A DNA stretch of 64,000 nucleotides from Trichostrongylus colubriformis. Taxonomy: Eukaryota > Nematoda > Chromadorea > Rhabditida > Trichostrongylidae. Shown piece after piece: positions 1 to 10,599 of the stretch. Under the pieces are notes generated by a model. The model searched no databases. It saw only the letters and a program-made list of their open reading frames with translations, and was not told the DNA's origin. The position numbers and the translations under genes were made by a program. The stretch lies in the NCBI GenBank assembly GCA_963978905.1, contig OZ022258.1, positions 49,584,591-49,648,590 of the forward strand, in the 5' to 3' direction. How positions within the stretch are numbered: position 1 is the stretch's first letter; each line of letters opens with the position of its first letter.

Positions 1-2434
1 CCAGTAAGAATCACAGTTCTACTGTTTCTGGATCACTCAAGCATTTGAGTTTTACACATAGATAGACGGTAGCTGGAGCTTTACTATCAGCTTCCTGAAG
101 TCGGAAGCCAGTGAGTCTCTCTTAGTATTTTCGGAAATTTTCAGAAATTTCGTCATGTGGTGTTGAGCATTAAGAGCGTTGAGGTCACCATTAGTTCAGG
201 TCATCGTTGACCTACATTGGAAGTGTAGTGGGAGGTTTCTCGGCTTGTGGACCGCGAAGAGTCTTCAAGCTATGAAATTGGAATGATGTCTCTTCGCCTC
301 GCTGTTGTTAAATTATTACCCAGCTTATGCGGACTGCATGCATCTTGTTTCTCATTCAAGGAGATACTCATATTTTGGCTCCTTTCCTTCTACACTTGGA
401 ACTCGTGAACGAATACCAAATTTTATTCCAATCATTGCCAAGCAATGTAGCAATTTGTCAGCGCAGCCTTCTTCTACTTCCTAGCTCGAAATATTTATTT
501 ATTTATTTATTTATTTATCACGCCACCTTTGTGACATGCCATCTTAACTATACAAAACATCAAGAGCGGAACAATTCAACTCAAGCATAGGAGCTAATAA
601 ACGTAAAGAAGCTAAATAGACCCGCACTATACCTATCAATCAATTTAAACAGCATGTCATAAATCGTGCTCATATCCCTCTTGCGCAGCACACCTGCACA
701 ACGAGGCATGTTAACAGATTTGATTAGGAACGACAATACAGAACAAAGTCCTACACTATCCACGCGACTGCCATAGGAAATAGCATCATGTGTTAGGAGT
801 CGGTCGAGGAGGTTGATTTGAATTATAAATGGTCTATATAGGTCAGGTGGCTCAAACAAACTATTCAGAATCTTTACAGCTGCAAAATATGTTGTGGGCG
901 AAAAAGTGGTAAGTGCAGTAACTTCTGTACCTTGCAGGCTTCTACCCCGCCTGCAGCCGTCCACGCCCTCGGGTATAGCGGACGTGGGCATACCAGCGCT
1001 CAACCAAGCCGACCGCGGTCTAAATGTGGGGTAGTATTTCAAGCTAGGAAGTGGGGGAAGGCCTCAAACTAAATTCTCGGAGAAATTCCTCAAAACTATG
1101 CCAGTCTACGTGAGAAACTTCAGTCGTGTTGCACTTGCGTCTGATTTGCATCCAAGTGATTGATAGTTGAAAGTTCTGTTTCGTTGGAGTATGACCAACT
1201 TGGTAAACAACCAAAAACTGAAACGGTCTGTCTGTTTTTTGTCGAATGGTCATGCATAGACAATTTTCGCAGTCGGCAAGAGTAGACAGTTCCAGATTGG
1301 ACGACAAGATGGATATAGCTTATAAAGAGCTGCTGTAGGAATAATAATGGTGTTATTGTAAAGTATGCCGTGCAAAAAAGAAGAGGAATTTCCGAGTTAT
1401 ATGCTCAGCTTAGATGAGAACTCATACCGAGCTATGTGGAACTACGTAATCCGTTACATTGCCAGACACCCGTGAAGCCACAAGCTCTTACAAATTTGGT
1501 CAGGTTTGGCACACTCCGCCATAATGAGATTTGCTACTTACCTCATTGGGTAGATACTTGGGTAACGGTCCAGGCTTCATCCTCTGTGCTCTTCCTCACA
1601 GTGTTAACCTCGCGCGAATCCGCTTCGATCTCGCCGTTCCACTACGACCACATCTGGCACTAGATGGAGCATTTTCTTACGTGGCATTTACGTAGGAAAG
1701 AAAGTTTGTCAGCAGGTGCGACAAGATAAGGTAGGGCGGAAATTTCTGTGGAGAAGGCAACGTTAGCAAGGCGATACGCTATTTCATTAAACCAACTATG
1801 CTGACGCACAATACTGCGCGCACATAACGTGAATAATAATGAAGTAATGTATAATAGACCTGATCTTTGATTGCTGATAGCGATTTTGAGTAAGCCTTTT
1901 TTGCATCCCTCCGTGTGATACGCACAGTGACGTGCGCCGGCAAAGCCGTTCTAGTAATAAGAATCACTGGTTCGAGAAGAAGCTGCGGAAACAGTGACTA
2001 TCAGAATTAATATTCACTTTTGGCTAACCGAGAAGGATTCATCTATTCATCTAACTAAACATGCCGAGAAAAAAAATATAAGGAACCTCCTTACATTATA
2101 GAAATGGCGAGAACCAGCTGGATTTTATTCAGAATAGCCAGAGTATGGTTCGAAAAGTCCTCCTCTAACTTCGAAAGGGGTGCACCAAATGTGCTCGATA
2201 TGACGGTGCACTTCTCTTTCTGATGCAAGCAAAGTTCGAAGCAAATTTTTTCCGTATCAGTCGTTACTAGATCCGATCTTTCACCATTGGTGTTTTCCTA
2301 CCACCTTCCATCACACTTCGAAAAATCAGAATCCTGTGGTCGCTGGGAGATGAGTTGTTAATTTCCTGTCACACTCGCAGAAGCGCACGCACACCAACAG
2401 ACCAACGGACCGTTAGCCGCTAACATATAATATG
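1..2434. other. Noncoding stretch, no gene recognised
   Basis: AT-rich sequence with scattered short open frames on both strands. The longest is a 153-codon minus frame at 581-1042. It has no recognisable domain and no convincing splice context, so I do not call it a gene. Only the ATTT microsatellite below stands out. Confidence 0.5.
492..517. repeat. ATTT tetranucleotide microsatellite
   Basis: About six uninterrupted ATTT units. A simple sequence repeat with no gene context. Confidence 0.9.
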
Positions 2435-2941
2435 CAGTAGCGATCAAAAGTCTTCGGCCAAACACATTTTTGTCTTTACTTTTTTTCTACTTGACCAAAT
2501 TTGACAAAATTTTAATATGTGGTGCCTGAACCTATTGTCAACATTTCCTTCTACTTGAGTGACGCTTGACTCTTGTCATGGTTGTTTACAAGAATTTACT
2601 ACAAGACCACCGAAAAAAAGAAAAAGGCTTGGTCAAGAGACACGGATTTCTTTACAAAAACAAAATGAGCAAGCCGCAGAGAACATCAATATTTTGAAGA
2701 AAGACCGCGACTTCTGATGAAAGCGGCACAGCGAGACGGCAAAGGGATGGCACTCCAAAACAAAAAATTGCATTTAACCACGTAACTTATACCGTCGAGT
2801 GCCAAAATAGTATATTTAGTATGCAGTGTCTCCAAGTACAACATACTAAAATTTCTCTTGAAAACGGTTTAGTCGCAAAAAAGTTACAAGTGAAAAACCC
2901 AAGTGAAGAACCACTTGGCCGAAGACTTTTGAGCGCTACTG
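2435..2941. mobile_element. Tc1-like nonautonomous element (MITE), about 507 bp
   Basis: The two ends are inverted copies over about 27 bp: CAGTAGCGATCAAAAGTCTT at the left, and the reverse complement of CAGTAGCGCTCAAAAGTCTT at the right (2915-2941). The left end is preceded and the right end followed by TATG, which contains the TA target expected for the Tc1/mariner superfamily. No intact transposase frame lies inside, only an AC-rich stretch, so the copy must have been mobilised in trans if it ever moved. The superfamily assignment rests on the CAGT-type end and TA target alone. Confidence 0.65.
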
Positions 2942-2945
2942 TATG

Positions 2946-4006
2946 TAGTAGAGTTGTGGTCGACACCATTGAGCGAGTACTAGTTTCCGGGCTTTCAGGT
3001 TCCAATTTTTTGGTGTTCACATGCGTTTTCCTTCGCATATTTGTTTTGCCTGGTGGGAAAAAATGGGCTCTCACTTACAAGAATGGGCGCGACAGCACTT
3101 ACCATTTATCGTGCAGTATGCATTCATAGTGCGTTTTATTTGCACATTAGTTTACAAAGTTTACTATATTGGGTTAAGGAGAAAAAGAAAGCTGAGAAGA
3201 CATGTCTCTCGAAAAATGAAACGTATTCCAGTCCAGAAGAGGTGATTTTATGTAGAGCTCGTATTCAAAAATCGCAGCTTGGGGCATTATCACGGTCCCG
3301 CAGCACTGCGAGTTGCGTTGCCACGCATCCGCCTGGAGTGTTGTGTGTAGGACAACATAAGGTTCACAGACAACCAGTGGCGACCGGCTAACCTAGTCTT
3401 TGCCCGTCTGCATCTACTCCACGGCTAGTGATGCAGGGGGCGCGAAAGGCAGAAAAGGAGATTACGGGTATCTATTTTTCGGGTTTTTCGCTGTTTTTCG
3501 GTCAAGAGGCTTTCTTTTTGGTGTTTTTTCTTTTGGGGAGAAGGGGGAAGGGTGGTTTTTTTCAACTGTATAGTAAATTAAGAATTCTATGTCTTGCAAA
3601 AAGTGCGAAATAACGCTCACGATCTATCGCGAAGTGTGCCTTTAATTAGTGCACTCTGGTCAATCCATTGAATAGCATGTTTTGGACCTGCAGTGGTGGC
3701 ATTAACGGCGCAAATACAGATATATTGTCGAAGTTTCGTGGTGTAACAAGAACAATAGGGCACGAAAGGGCAGTCCGTACAATATGTCCTTCGGCGTAAC
3801 TGATGCAAATTGATTAATTCCACAGTGCTCTCTTGATTACCACGCTAGTTGCTGAAGCTAGTGGTATTCGCTGAAGATGGCTTGAGATTGTCTCAGCTTA
3901 TGTGTTATAATGAACACACTTTCCTACTTTTTGTGGTATCACCTGCAGGTTGATTGCTGGAAAGGCCGAATTCACCTTTCACAATTAGCTAGACCATCCA
4001 TTTCTG
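2946..4006. other. Noncoding stretch
   Basis: Overlapping short plus-strand frames at 3021-3391 have no family resemblance and no polypyrimidine/AG context. I see no gene, RNA or transposon end. Confidence 0.45.
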
Positions 4007-4008
4007 TA

Positions 4009-4550
4009 TTAGGTTGTTCGGAAAGAAATGCGCGTTGAATTTGTCCATTTTTCTCTCCTACTATAAAAGATTCTTTAAAACAGTTCAATCTATTAGAAAG
4101 AGATTTTTATTATGCATCTTTTCATATATCTTTGTCTATGTCTACTTGGTCTTTTTCAAAGAAAAAAAAGTTTCAACGACTTGAGGCCGACTTCCATGTT
4201 CTTCGTCATCCAAGCTTTCATTACCGTTTTTTAAACGCTGGAACTTTGCCCGACACTTTATACAGCCAAATCTTTCTGAAAACATTATACGCATGGCGAC
4301 AAATATTTACCGCTTATTGCATTGAATCTTGCCTTTTTTTTTGAAATTTTTTTTTTCAAAATTTTGAAAAAAATTGAAATTCTTTTTTGAATTTTTTCTT
4401 CGAAAAAAAAACAAGTAGATATAGACAAAATATTTCGAAAGATGCGCAATAAAATTCTCTTTCTAACAGATAAACTGTTTTACAAAATCTTCTGTAGTAG
4501 AAGAGAAATAGATGGACAAAAAAACGCGCATTTCTTTCCGAACAACCTAA
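4009..4550. mobile_element. Mariner-ended foldback element, 542 bp
   Basis: It begins TTAGGTTGTTCGGAAAGAAA and ends with the inverse sequence, flanked on both sides by TA (4007-4008 and 4551-4552), the mariner target duplication. The inverted homology runs about 150 bp inward from each end, well past a normal ~30-bp terminal repeat, so the element folds almost completely back on itself. The centre (about 4170-4340) holds unique AT-rich sequence and no intact transposase. It is built like the 59.4-kb element, but the terminal sequence differs. Poly-A/T tracts near 4345-4410 lie inside the right arm. Confidence 0.85.
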
Positions 4551-4765
4551 TAGTTTGCATTCAAGCATGCGTCCACTAGAAAATGAACACAGCAACATTC
4601 CAGTGATAATTAGAGGTAGCAATACGGGTACGTATACCTTGTCTGCGCTAGCATTAACCGTAAAAAATGCTTCTGTATCAGTAATACACAGAGAACAGAG
4701 CATGCGAATAGCGAAGTTATCGCAAAAATAGCTTCCAGCCGAACTCGGGTTGAAAAGCGTGACGT

Positions 4766-4855
4766 TGTGGTCATCAGTCGCCATCTCCCGCCCGTCACTG
4801 CATACTGTACACATCATCCTTCCGAGTTGCTCGCTATAGGTGATGAGGCCAGAGG
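4766..4855 (+). repeat. 90-bp direct repeat, copy 1
   Basis: Starts TGTGGTCATCAGTCGCCATC and ends GATGAGGCCAGAGG. It matches 5509-5598 at all but about one position, while the flanks differ. The short open frames in each copy are not convincing coding sequence. Confidence 0.9.
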
Positions 4856-5508
4856 CCAATGTAATTGTCCTTTGTTGTCACGTAAGGCGTATATCATTCG
4901 TTCATGATGATGTGAAAAAGTGAAACAACAAACGAAAACAAATGAGTGAAACAATGAAAGACAGAGTAAGCGAAAGAGTGAGAGCAAAAAGTTTATCTGG
5001 TGAAAAAACCCGTTTGAACAAAAGTGAATGGAGTGAAATAGAAATCACGACATCACAAATTGCTCATGGCACAATGCCAAGCGTCGTTTGTGCACTTCGA
5101 TCTGAGTGATATTCAACGTAAGCCAAAATCTTCCTACAGTGTCTTTGAGCACCGATAGAACTGGTTCTGCTGATGTACAAGGCTCCGTAAAAAGAAGATG
5201 ATGGGAAAGACGAAGTGGTAGGCTGCTCATTCAGGAAGAATTGGTATTAATTATGTGTTAAAGTGTTGTTTTGATTTTTGCTGGATATTTGTTTCGGATC
5301 CTTATTTGCTTCTGATCAAAGTGCGTTTGATATAGCTCGCATTTTTTTGAAAATCGACACCTGGCGACGGATTAATCGTCGCACCGTCATCACTTCTTTT
5401 AAAGTGGATAAAATGAGAAAAAATTGGAAGCCTTGCATTAGCCTTGATGCGACGCGTTTAAAGACCTATAAAGAAAAGACCTATAAAGACCTAATAAGAA
5501 ATAATAAC

Positions 5509-5598
5509 TGTGGTCATCAGTCGCCATCTCCCGCCCGTCACTGCATACTGTACATATCATCCTTCCGAGTTGCTCGCTATAGGTGATGAGGCCAGAGG
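5509..5598 (+). repeat. 90-bp direct repeat, copy 2
   Basis: Near-identical to 4766-4855 (a one-base difference within ACATATCATCC versus ACACATCATCC). A dispersed TTAA-ended repeat follows immediately downstream, so this 90-bp block may be a conserved internal part of a larger repeat family. Confidence 0.9.
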
Positions 5599-5642
5599 TC
5601 TCTGTTGTCCCTGAAAGTCTGTGCTTACGTTTTGGTAATGCC

Positions 5643-5848
5643 AGTGGGAAACCTATGCGGACTACCCGCGTCTTGACGAAAAGGTCGTCCGCGCCCAGAA
5701 CCAATGGTGGGAAGGGGTTCTATTTCTTGGGTTTTTGGCCACTTCCATTCGTTTTTTCTCCACTTTCCTGTTACTAGGCGTCTTGGCTTTCATATTCACT
5801 ACTTCTTATACTTTTCGTCCGAATTTTCCCGAAAGCTGCCTTTAAGTA
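5643..5848 (+). repeat. Dispersed repeat ending CTGCCTTTAA, copy 1
   Basis: A ~200-bp block shared with 9262-9470 (reverse), 28886-29076 and 29406-29600. Shared landmarks are a GGACTACCC-type start, a TTCTTGGGTTTTTGGCCA-type middle, a TTTTTCTCCAC stretch, and an end at GCTGCCTTTAA. The TTAAAGG terminus resembles the ends of the TTAA foldback elements in this window. No protein is encoded. Confidence 0.75.
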
Positions 5849-6018
5849 CCACTTACTTCCCGTCACATGTACTAATGATCGTATATCTTTTACAGTAACT
5901 CAGAAATCTCTGTTGTAAGTCTGCAGTTTTGATATTTTTCCGTAAATGTTGCATTATAGTCAGAGGCTCATGGGCAGACTATATATATTATATAGCTAAT
6001 ATTATATAGGTATATATA

Positions 6019-6761
6019 CAGGGGGTGCCAAAAAAAGTAATTTTGCCCACGGCTCACATCTCCCAATTATACAAAACATAGGGAAACGAAAGAAATGAAT
6101 GTATTGGGGCAAAATATTCCCGAAATGTTCCTCTAAAAGCAGGAACAAGCTGAGACTCACTACTTTCATTATCATAAAAATATTGAACCTTCAAGCGGCG
6201 CAGTGGGGCTTCAGAGCACCCACGGTATCAAGGTCCCCTTAAAACAGTGGAGCCGAGTTCCATGGTAGGTCTTTTGTGGGAAGCTTCCTAAGGATTGGCC
6301 CTTCGGTCCATGGAAGTCACAGAGCTCCTGCTGCTTGGACAAGGCTGCTATGATCCGAGGTATCATTTTCATGCCCAAATCCGCCTCCGGAGGGGTATCA
6401 GTGGTAAGGGCACGTTTTAGCTCCTGGAAAATAAGGGCGCTGGGGACCCGGAAAAAACGGAATGTTGAAGAACACCGCCCAGTATGAATCCCCTTGGGTA
6501 CCCATAGTGAACGAACCTCAGCAGGTTGTGAACGAGGGCGACAAAATTTCGGATTTTGCCCAGTTGAGGTGACACATCTTGCTCACTCTTTCCTCGCTCC
6601 CGTTCCTGCTCGTGCAGAAGGCTGCCACGGAGCATAGTGATAGAGTGAGGTCTGCTCTTGATTCTGGGGATGAGAATACCTCAATAGAATTTACTGTAGT
6701 TTGGCTAAATGGGGTCGAAAGTGGAGGAGACAAAATTACTTTTTTTTTGGCATCCCCTTTA
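6019..6761. mobile_element. Decayed Tc1-like transposon, copy A (~743 bp)
   Basis: The left end CAGGGGGTGCCAAAAAAAGT and the right end (about 6736-6761) are inverted copies set in TATATA sequence, matching the TA-flanked copy at 15288-16045. Inside, a segment reads as fragments of a helix-turn-helix-like protein on the minus strand (6417-6635), including LLHEQERERG and SEQDVSPQLGKIRNFVAL. The same words appear in copy B. These probably represent the transposase amino-terminal region, but frames are broken and no catalytic triad is visible. Confidence 0.75.
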
Positions 6762-6764
6762 TAT

Positions 6765-8400
6765 ATATCAGGTAATAACGAGTACTGTACAATTTTGCTT
6801 CACTCGTAGCATCTGTTGCCCCACTAATCATCGAAGACCTGGACCTAATGCTCAGCAACGACACCGGTCAGACTGGTCCAGTGGACGCAAGTCGCTCCAG
6901 AGATTCACAGGGACTTGTCCCTCTCTCGTAAGTTTTTATGTCCTTTTTTTCGGTCTGGGTTATTCAAATTTTATCACCTTGTAATAGTTGGCTAAGAGGA
7001 CTCTTCAAGGATTACAGCACTCTTATGAGACCAGTTTGTCTCAAATCTAAACATCGTACTAGCCTCACTTAACTGAGGGCACTAGTGCTATGGAATGCTC
7101 CACGCACACTCACACGAAGCAGCATTGGATGCGATTTGTCCCACACGGTGGCATTCCCGAGTCAACAATCGAGTCAATGTTTCTTGTCAAGCCACCTTTG
7201 TAATTGGCGGAACCTCTATGCTAGCGGGTATAGACCCAGACATTCATTGCTTACATCATTCAGGGGTCCACCTTTTGACGTTGCAGTTCTTCGTCTGATC
7301 CTTGCTTCAAGGCTCAGAAGAGTTACACGATCGAAGGAAATGAACGATCAGCATCGGCATCAGGCATCACGGCATCAGCAGTATCTTCTTGTTAGGATTT
7401 TGATCCTGTACAGGGTCAGGCTTAGCGTCAAAGGAAATTGTTGCTGCTTCGTTACGCTACTTCGTCCCATACTCAAGGTTTCTCCGTAAAGAAGGATCGT
7501 CAACCCACAATCAAGCACTGATACCTACTGGTCACCTCATCAGCTCAAGAATTCTAAATCGCCTGATCGGCTCAGAAATCACTCAAAAAGAGAAAAGTTT
7601 TCAAAATACAGCCTCCCTCCGACGACTGCTCGCCTTATGCTTGGCCTTGCTGCAACAATAATAGCAACTGATAGTCTGACACCCATTCATTCCATGCTAT
7701 CGCCTTTTCTTCTATCTGTCCTTGTTCTCACTGTTCGCGCATGATGCTGTACGCCGTTCCATTGTATCATGATTCGTGACGTAGGCGTGGCGGCGATTAA
7801 ACCGTCTCGCAAAGCTCTTCGAACTAGTCGCCATTGACGTTGGGCTACCGAAGCAACTCTCCGCAGTCACTCACTAATTTAATCTCCTCACTGTTGTCCA
7901 TGAATCCTATTCAGCCTAAAGTTCTCATTTTCCAATTTCAACTGGCTTACTTTTTGTCAAAAATATCTAGATTAAAATAAAGATTTTTGGGGCACAGGAA
8001 ATTTCTTCATTATTAGATCAGGGCTTTAGGTGTGGCCTATGGCAATTCTGTATGAGCTTTATAGATTTAAAATGATCATTATTTTGCAACAATCTATTTT
8101 TTACAACATATCAATACATAAATATGAACAAGAACTAGTACATAACACTTAACCTATTCAAGTTTATGCTCAGTTTAACTTATTAACTGAATTAAAACTG
8201 TCTGAAACACACTTGCCACTTCTAACTGATAAGCACAGAGGAAGATCATCTCTGAGTATGACCTCCGTCTAGCTCTAGCGAAACGGAGGTTGAAGTTTTT
8301 CTTTCACTCTTCTTCCTTGAACCTCTTGAGCATGACTTGTTTGTCAATAAACACTAAATCTTCAAACAGTCTCCAAGTTCTCTCTTCTTGTAACCTCGGC
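6765..8400. other. Noncoding stretch
   Basis: Contains a 134-codon plus frame (7085-7489) with no recognisable motif and no splice context. I treat it as chance. No repeat family is recognised until the hairpin at 8402. Confidence 0.45.
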
Positions 8401-8401
8401 A

Positions 8402-8628
8402 TTAGTTGTCGATTGCGATGTTTTTTTATGCCACACGAGGTTTTTAAGTGGAACCTTTATTCGTGGCCCAACGTTTCGACCGTTTCGTCTTCTTCAGAGG
8501 CCTGAAGATGGCTTGAAGCTATCTTCAGGCCTCTGAAGAAGACGAAACGGTCGAAACGTTGGGCCACGAATAAAGGTTCCACTTAAAAACCTCGTGTGGC
8601 ATAAAAAAACATCGCAATCGACAACTAA
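8402..8628. repeat. Perfect 108-bp inverted repeat with 11-nt loop
   Basis: Bases 8402-8509 are the exact reverse complement of 8521-8628, with only GGCTTGAAGCT-type sequence (8510-8520) between. Each arm carries the word CTGAAGAAGACGAAACGGTC followed by GAAACGTTGGGCC, a member of a motif family also found at 19.9 and 60.3-60.5 kb. A transcript from either strand would form a long uninterrupted RNA duplex. The absence of any mismatch implies recent inverted duplication, gene conversion, or an assembly foldback. Confidence 0.95.
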
Positions 8629-8747
8629 ATCTTCAGGTAATCTTTTTGGACTGGTTCCATCCTCTGTAAAAAAAAGTGTTTGTCATTTTCATATGAAATG
8701 TGATTCCCAATAAAGGGAGTTCTTTAAGCCCATATGATGAATTTCAG

Positions 8748-9001
8748 TAGCTTGCACAAATTTATTCGAATCGTAACCTTTTTGTGATATATGTGATTAA
8801 CTATTACAAAGGAAGTTGAGGAATCTAAACCGTCAAATACGGGACATTCCAGACCTAAGCAATGGTCGAGATGTCCTCTACAGACATCATACAGGTCTGG
8901 AATGTCCCGTATTTGACGGTTTAGATTCCTCAACTTCCTTTGTAATAGTTAATCACATATATCACAAAAAGGTTACGATTCGAATAAATTTGTGCAAGCT
9001 A
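8748..9001. repeat. Perfect 109-bp inverted repeat with 36-nt loop
   Basis: Bases 8748-8856 are the exact reverse complement of 8893-9001. The loop is 8857-8892. The arm sequence is unrelated to the hairpin that ends 120 bp upstream. The mirrored open frames seen on both strands here are simply the two arms. Confidence 0.95.
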
Positions 9002-9261
9002 GGAAACGGTCGTGTTAGGTTCGTTTGTGAAGGAAGATCAGTTTGATGATAGAAATGGAGTGGCAGTGGAGCTTAATTTTCAGTTTACCGGTTTTCTTCT
9101 CTTTCTCACCCCATTCTCATTCCGCTCGTTTGAGTCAAACAAACACCACCAAAAAGCAGGGACCAGGTTAAAAACCCAAGCGTAGAGACCTAGTGGAGGG
9201 CCTATGGGCGAATGTAGATTGAGAGGAGAACAGAGCCAGTTTTCTTAGGACTGTACTTGGC

Positions 9262-9470
9262 CTTGCCTGTCCTCTTTAAAGGCAGTGACAGGGGTAGTTC
9301 GGGCCGAACATGGAAGGATCACTGAATATGAAGGTCGAGGTGCTCACTAGTACGAAAGTGAAGAAATTACCGAATGAAACAGTCAAAAACCCGGGAAATA
9401 ATACCCTCTTTCCGCTGTTTAACCTCAAAAGGGGCGGTTCGCCCAGAAAAAAAGGGCGGGCTGCCATAAA
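9262..9470 (-). repeat. Dispersed repeat ending CTGCCTTTAA, copy 2 (reverse)
   Basis: Reverse-strand relative of the blocks at 5643, 28886 and 29406. On the plus strand it begins TTTAAAGGCAGTGACAGGGG and continues through a TGAAGGTCGAGGTGCTCACT-type section. The small frames 9276-9549 are part of this repeat. Confidence 0.65.
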
Positions 9471-9549
9471 ACAAGTGGTAGCCGTTGAAGATACGGCTCT
9501 CATGAAGCCCGGAGGCATTCTTTCTCATCGGAAATTTCGCCACAAATAG

Positions 9550-10283
9550 TCTTTTTGGACCTAGCTTTTATTTGCGTGACTCACTTTGGGGTATCCCATC
9601 ACCCACATTACCCCTATCACTGTCTTTAATAATTCTAAAGCTCAATAAAGGCTTCATTTCATGCCCTTCTGTGGTCGGCCATAACTTCTCAAAGCCTCTC
9701 ACTTCTACACGAAGGGAAAGCATGGAAGAATGACAAAATTACTTCAGCTTTAAAATCGGCTGACTCCTTCAGCATTAACCAGCATTAAAATCGTCATAAA
9801 AAAAGCAATAGGCTATTCCGAAGTGAACGGCCACTTCACAGCACAGTGAGGGATGTTCCAGGCTCCGCAACAGAAGCATCCCCGTATGGCTTGGAACAAT
9901 ATGTAACAATAATATCTCGCATTATCCCACAGGGTTCAGTGGTAATATGCAGTGGTCACTGATCATTCTTGGACCGGATGTTGCTTTGAGCTAATGTTAT
10001 CAGTTCCCTTCCGCTTGTAGTCAGCTGACTGTACGTACTGAAAGGACAGGACATGATTAACTGGTTTTATTAGTAAGTGCCAGAGGACACATGACCAATG
10101 TTGTTATAAAATCGTTGTACTCTCGAGATACGAATCGGACGAGATTTCAAAACTCTTGAGAGCTGACCTCGCATCTGCTTCCTTCTTTTCATTATTTCCT
10201 AATCTGAATAATAGACAAACTGATGGTTCACCTTCTAATAATTCGTATGCAAATCGAATATGAGATAAAAATAATTAAAGTCA
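9550..10283. other. Upstream region of the secreted-peptide gene
   Basis: No gene or known repeat recognised. An AT-rich tract leads into the trans-splice-type acceptor at 10285-10290. No promoter motif can be assigned with confidence. Confidence 0.4.
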
Positions 10284-10284
10284 G

Positions 10285-10291
10285 TTTCAGA
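10285..10291 (+). promoter_or_regulatory. Probable spliced-leader trans-splice acceptor
   Basis: TTTCAG followed by one A and then ATG. In nematodes a TTTCAG directly before a start codon commonly receives a spliced leader, which fits this being the mRNA 5' end. A conventional intron ending here is the alternative. Confidence 0.6.
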
Positions 10292-10596
10292 ATGCTTCGT
10301 TTGATGCGATGTCTCTTCGTAGTCTCATTTGTGGTACTTCTGCTTCTAGCTGCTGATATCCAGGTGACTTTAATTTTTATATCCATAAATTGACCACCCC
10401 GCTAAATTTTGATGCGATACTACTGAAAATCCCACCATGCGTCATGTACATGGCTTTCACTCACAATCCCACCACACTAATATCCCCACATGCAGTTTTG
10501 AACAGTTTTTTGCAGGCTGTAGTTTGCTACTTCTCTCGAGAAGACATTCATTGTTACTGTGAAAGAACAATGAACGCCTATGAACCGCGAATATGA
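10292..10596 (+). CDS. Small secreted Cys-containing peptide, two exons
   Basis: Exon 1 (10292-10363, 24 codons) starts one base after a TTTCAG acceptor. It encodes a basic start (MLRLMRC) and a run of Val, Leu and Phe ending LLLLAADIQ, a classical signal peptide. A GTGACT donor at 10364 opens a 152-nt intron that ends TTTTTTGCAG at 10515. Exon 2 (10516-10596, phase 0) encodes AVVCYFSREDIHCYCERTMN and six more residues to TGA. The product has 50 residues with a ~26-30 residue mature part containing three Cys spaced C-x8-C-x-C. No family is recognised, so function is unknown; secretion is inferred from the leader. The same donor is also in phase with the six-Cys exon at 16750, so exon 2 may be one of two alternative ends. 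No AATAAA is seen close after this stop. Confidence 0.6.
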
Positions 10597-10599
10597 GGC

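Noticed and set aside
581..1042. 153-codon minus frame
   Set aside because: No recognisable domain, no splice or leader context, and length reachable by chance.
4356..4859. 167-codon minus frame
   Set aside because: Crosses the right arm of a mariner foldback and a 90-bp repeat; Phe/Lys-rich from poly-A/T tracts; no domain.
8724..9046. Two proteins beginning MRNLNRQIRDIPDL on opposite strands
   Set aside because: Identical because they are the two arms of a perfect inverted repeat.
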